From positions 1 through 7,583 of the forward strand of contig USBP01000055.1 in assembly GCA_900552985.1 (NCBI GenBank): 7,583 nucleotides of DNA. The letters are read 5' to 3'. Positions 5,801-7,583 of the stretch are shown in pieces. The position numbers and the translations under genes are program-made. Each line of letters begins with the position of its first letter. Position 1 is the stretch's first letter. A model generated the notes under the pieces. The model was given only the letters and a program-made list of their open reading frames with translations, searched no databases and was not told where the DNA came from. This DNA comes from an uncultured Oscillospiraceae bacterium. GTDB lineage: Bacteria; Bacillota; Clostridia; Oscillospirales; Acutalibacteraceae.

Positions 5801-6183
5801 ACTGGATAGATCAGATCGCAGGCCTTTTTTCCGCAATTGCCGGGGCGCTTGGGCTGGGCGGAGGCGGCGTGCTGGTGCTCTATCTCACGCTTGGCATGCA
5901 TATGCCGCAGCTCAGGGCGCAGGGAATCAACCTTCTGTTTTTCCTCCCCTGTGCGCTGGTTTCTATTTTAATGAACTGGAAGAAAAATTTGATCGATTGG
6001 AAAAACGTGATTCCAATGGCGTTGGGCGGGCTGGCCGGCGTTGGCCTTGGCACCTGGTTGGCCGGGATACTGAAAAACGAATGGCTCGGGAAACTATTCG
6101 GAGGGTTTCTGTTAATCGTCGGGCTCATCGAATTATTCGGAAAATCATCCAAAAGAAAAAAAGAAAGCGCACGCCGTCACTAA
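5797..6183 (+). CDS. Half-size TauE/SafE (TSUP) permease, second half
   Basis: This 128-residue membrane protein corresponds to the second repeat of a TauE/SafE transporter. It has its own glycine motif GLGGGG (19-24) in IAGALGLGGGGVLVLYL, then a loop, a hydrophobic segment at 43-60 containing LPCAL, GGLAGVGLGTWLAG (77-90), a last helix at about 99-114 and a strongly basic tail (KSSKRKKESARRH), which by the positive-inside rule should be cytosolic. The ATG at 5797 overlaps the preceding stop as ATGA, with AGGA about 10 nt upstream. The frame stays open far upstream, but that part overlaps the ATPase end and the first half in another frame and is not coding. The gene ends inside the shared terminator and its 3' end overlaps ruvX by 4 nt in convergent orientation. 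The two halves together equal the length of one normal transporter, so a heteromeric pump is the simplest model. Confidence 0.8.
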   Translation: MNWIDQIAGLFSAIAGALGLGGGGVLVLYLTLGMHMPQLRAQGINLLFFLPCALVSILMNWKKNLIDWKNVIPMALGGLAGVGLGTWLAGILKNEWLGKLFGGFLLIVGLIELFGKSSKRKKESARRH

Positions 6184-6205
6184 TCTGACGAAGCGTGCGT
6201 TTTTC
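6167..6205. terminator. Bidirectional rho-independent terminator shared by convergent operons
   Basis: The left strand of the hairpin is CGCACGC (6168-6174) plus CGTCA (6175-6179). The loop is CTAATC (6180-6185). The right strand is TGACG (6186-6190), an AA bulge, then GCGTGCG (6193-6199). A T-run (6200-6204) follows on the plus strand, and the A-rich tract at 6151-6166 gives a U-rich tail for minus-strand transcripts. It ends both the TSUP pair and ruvX; both stop codons lie in the loop. Confidence 0.85.
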
Positions 6206-6608
6206 TATAATCAATATAATCCTGCAAAATCATAACCGCGGCCACTGCATCCACCACAGCCTTGCGCTTTTTACCGCGCGTATTGGTCTGATTCAGCGCC
6301 TGATGGGCCCGCACAGTAGTAAGCCTCTCATCCCACAAACGGACGGGTACCCCGCAAGTTTGCTCCAAAAGTGCGGCGAAATCCCGGCATTTTTCTGCAC
6401 GCGGCCCCTCGCTGCCATCCATATTGCGCGGCAGGCCAAGCACGATCTCCGCCGCGCCATGCTGCTGCGCCGCATTGAGAATCAGGCCTGCCAGTTTCGG
6501 CGCATACGTTTCACGGAATACGGCGACGGGAGAGGCCAAAAGCTCCATATGATCGCATACCGCAACCCCTGTGCGTACATCCCCATAATCCACAGCCAGA
6601 ACCACCAT
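6180..6608 (-). CDS. ruvX: Putative pre-16S rRNA nuclease / Holliday junction resolvase-like RuvX (YqgF)
   Basis: This 142-residue RNase H-fold protein has the usual length for the family. Motifs seen: VLAVDYGDVRTGVAVCD with Asp7, VLGLPRNMDGSEGPRA (56-71), LWDERLTT with Glu94, and KAVVDAVAAVMILQDYI with Asp120. Asp7-Glu94-Asp120 match the family's metal-binding acidic residues. The E. coli homologue helps mature the 5' end of 16S rRNA; the resolvase role is by similarity. The ATG at 6608 follows an AAGGGG by about 8 nt. The gene begins 15 nt after the stop of the histidine-phosphatase gene and is the last gene of the minus-strand operon, ending in the shared terminator. Confidence 0.93.
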   Translation of the reverse strand: MVVLAVDYGDVRTGVAVCDHMELLASPVAVFRETYAPKLAGLILNAAQQHGAAEIVLGLPRNMDGSEGPRAEKCRDFAALLEQTCGVPVRLWDERLTTVRAHQALNQTNTRGKKRKAVVDAVAAVMILQDYIDYRKTHASSD

Positions 6609-6623
6609 TCTACCGGCCCCTTT

Positions 6624-7319
6624 TTACTCAAACTGCATTGCCTCGCGGTTTTCCCTGCGCCACCAGCTCTGTTTTGCAAAGGTAGAGAGCTGCTCTGTCA
6701 GGTGGGAGCTGTCATTCTCCAGCAGAATGTGCGGATGTAGCTCCCGGTCAAAGGCGATTATACTGATTGCCGTGTTATCGCACCATTCCACATCATTGAG
6801 CCGCTCGATTTCCCAGCCGTGTGCGCGGCAAAGGAGATTGCGGATGGCGCAGCCGTGGGAAGCCACCAGAACAGACTGGCCAAAATGGTGGGCAGCAATC
6901 TCTGTGACCACCGCCCAGACACGGTCATATACCTCCCGCATCGCCTCCCCTCCCTCCGGATGGAAGCGCCAAGGCTCGTTGTTCCAGGCATAGCTATCCT
7001 CCGGGTAGAGCGAGGGGAAATCCGCCCACTTTTTCCCCTCCCAGCAGCCGCCGTGAATCTCTGCCAGACGGTCATCCGTCGTGATCGGAAGGCCATAATA
7101 GCGGTTGGCGGCCTGCGCCGTTTTATAAGCGCGCAATAGTGGGCTGGAATAGGCGGCCTGAAACGGAAATTCCCGCATTCGCTCGGCCAACGCATCCAAC
7201 TGGCGTGCGCCGTTCTCCGTAATGTCGCAATCCGTGCTGCCTTGAAAAATACGCAGATGGTTGCCCATCGCCTCGCAGTGGCGCACAACAATCAGCCGGG
7301 CCTGTTCCTGCTCTACCAT
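6624..7319 (-). CDS. Histidine phosphatase family (phosphoglycerate mutase-like) protein
   Basis: This 231-residue cytosolic protein belongs to the branch-1 histidine phosphatases. Seen directly: LIVVRHCEAMGN with Arg13 and phospho-acceptor His14 (the usual RHG reads RHC here, a common variant), QGSTDCDITENGARQ (26-40), SSPLLRAYKTA with Arg63, EIHGGCWEG with the catalytic acid Glu87, and ASHGCAIRNLL with His155. The whole phosphate pocket is thus present and the enzyme should be active. Family members dephosphorylate sugar phosphates, nucleotides or cofactor precursors, or act as phosphoglycerate mutases; the length and lack of further signatures do not allow a choice. The ATG at 7319 overlaps the end of pyrD by 7 nt (ATGGTAG), implying translational coupling, and ruvX follows 15 nt after its stop. 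The neighbouring pyrD hints at, but does not show, a role with nucleotide monophosphates. Confidence 0.9.
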   Translation of the reverse strand: MVEQEQARLIVVRHCEAMGNHLRIFQGSTDCDITENGARQLDALAERMREFPFQAAYSSPLLRAYKTAQAANRYYGLPITTDDRLAEIHGGCWEGKKWADFPSLYPEDSYAWNNEPWRFHPEGGEAMREVYDRVWAVVTEIAAHHFGQSVLVASHGCAIRNLLCRAHGWEIERLNDVEWCDNTAISIIAFDRELHPHILLENDSSHLTEQLSTFAKQSWWRRENREAMQFE

Positions 7320-7583
7320 ATCTCAACCTTCCCCGTCAGCTCTGTGACAGATTGTATCCGATTTTCCTCCAGATAGCGTTCCAGCCCCTCTATCACCTTG
7401 AGGGGGGCAAACGCATCTGCAAACATGGCGGTGCCGATCTGGATGGCTGACGCACCTGCGAGCAGCATCTCCACCGCGTCCTCCCAAGTGGCGATACCGC
7501 CCATCCCAATCACCGGAATATGCACGCGCCTGGCCGTTTCCCACACCATGCGCACCGCAACGGGAAACACCGCCGGGCCGGAT
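7313..7583 (-). CDS. pyrD: Dihydroorotate dehydrogenase, class 1, C-terminal fragment (runs off right edge)
   Basis: The last 89 or so residues of PyrD are visible, entering from the right edge. The stretch SGPAVFPVAVRMVWETA is the typical sequence before the last barrel strands. IPVIGMGGI and GASAIQIGTAMF supply the two loops that hold the FMN phosphate. The enzyme oxidises dihydroorotate to orotate in pyrimidine synthesis; the C-terminal form fits the class 1B (NAD-linked, PyrK-partnered) type of Firmicutes, though PyrK is outside the window. The catalytic Cys lies further upstream and is not visible. The apparent GTG start at 7570 is internal. The stop (TAG) overlaps the start of the histidine-phosphatase gene by 7 nt, so pyrD, that gene and ruvX form one operon. 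Confidence 0.92.
   Translation of the reverse strand, partial: SGPAVFPVAVRMVWETARRVHIPVIGMGGIATWEDAVEMLLAGASAIQIGTAMFADAFAPLKVIEGLERYLEENRIQSVTELTGKVEIW

Overview
The window looks like a chromosomal segment from a low-to-moderate GC Firmicute of the class Clostridia, probably a gut Oscillospirales-type bacterium. This is inferred from strong GGAGG-type ribosome binding sites, frequent TTG/GTG starts, a galactokinase with the IGGNHTDHNHG signature, a CsoR-family regulator and a clostridial-style patatin-like protein. No rRNA, tRNA, CRISPR array, insertion sequence or phage gene was seen.

Left part (1-1455): the 5' end of galactokinase (galK) runs off the left edge on the minus strand. Just upstream of it, on the same strand, is a VTT-domain (TVP38/TMEM64, DedA-like) membrane protein. 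A 371-bp divergent intergenic region separates this gene from a rightward patatin-like phospholipase. That region holds one recognisable promoter for each side and a leader of about 145 nt for the VTT gene.

Centre (1456-6183), all on the plus strand: a patatin-like acyl hydrolase; a CsoR-family metal-sensing repressor with the C34-H59-C63 ligand set; a P1B-type heavy-metal ATPase with a very good sigma-A promoter whose start point is covered by an 18-bp dyad (TATACC-N6-GGTATA) that looks like a CsoR operator; and two tiny TauE/SafE (TSUP) genes overlapping by ATGA. Each of the two TSUP proteins is half of a normal transporter and each keeps its own GxGGG motif. The likely reading is a metal-responsive efflux island: CsoR represses the ATPase (and perhaps the downstream TSUP pair) until metal is bound. 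The ATPase has no N-terminal metal-binding domain and an HNAGS motif in its last helix instead of the usual copper or zinc signatures, so its substrate is open.

Right part (6180-7583), all on the minus strand: the 3' end of class 1 dihydroorotate dehydrogenase (pyrD), a histidine-phosphatase-family protein and the RuvX/YqgF resolvase-like protein, overlapping or nearly so, hence one operon. This operon converges on the TSUP pair. The two transcription units share a single bidirectional hairpin terminator with both stop codons in its loop.

The most interesting points are the split TSUP transporter linked to a CsoR/P1B-ATPase pair, the atypical ATPase, the operator, a possible SD-sequestering inverted repeat before the TSUP pair, and the shared terminator.
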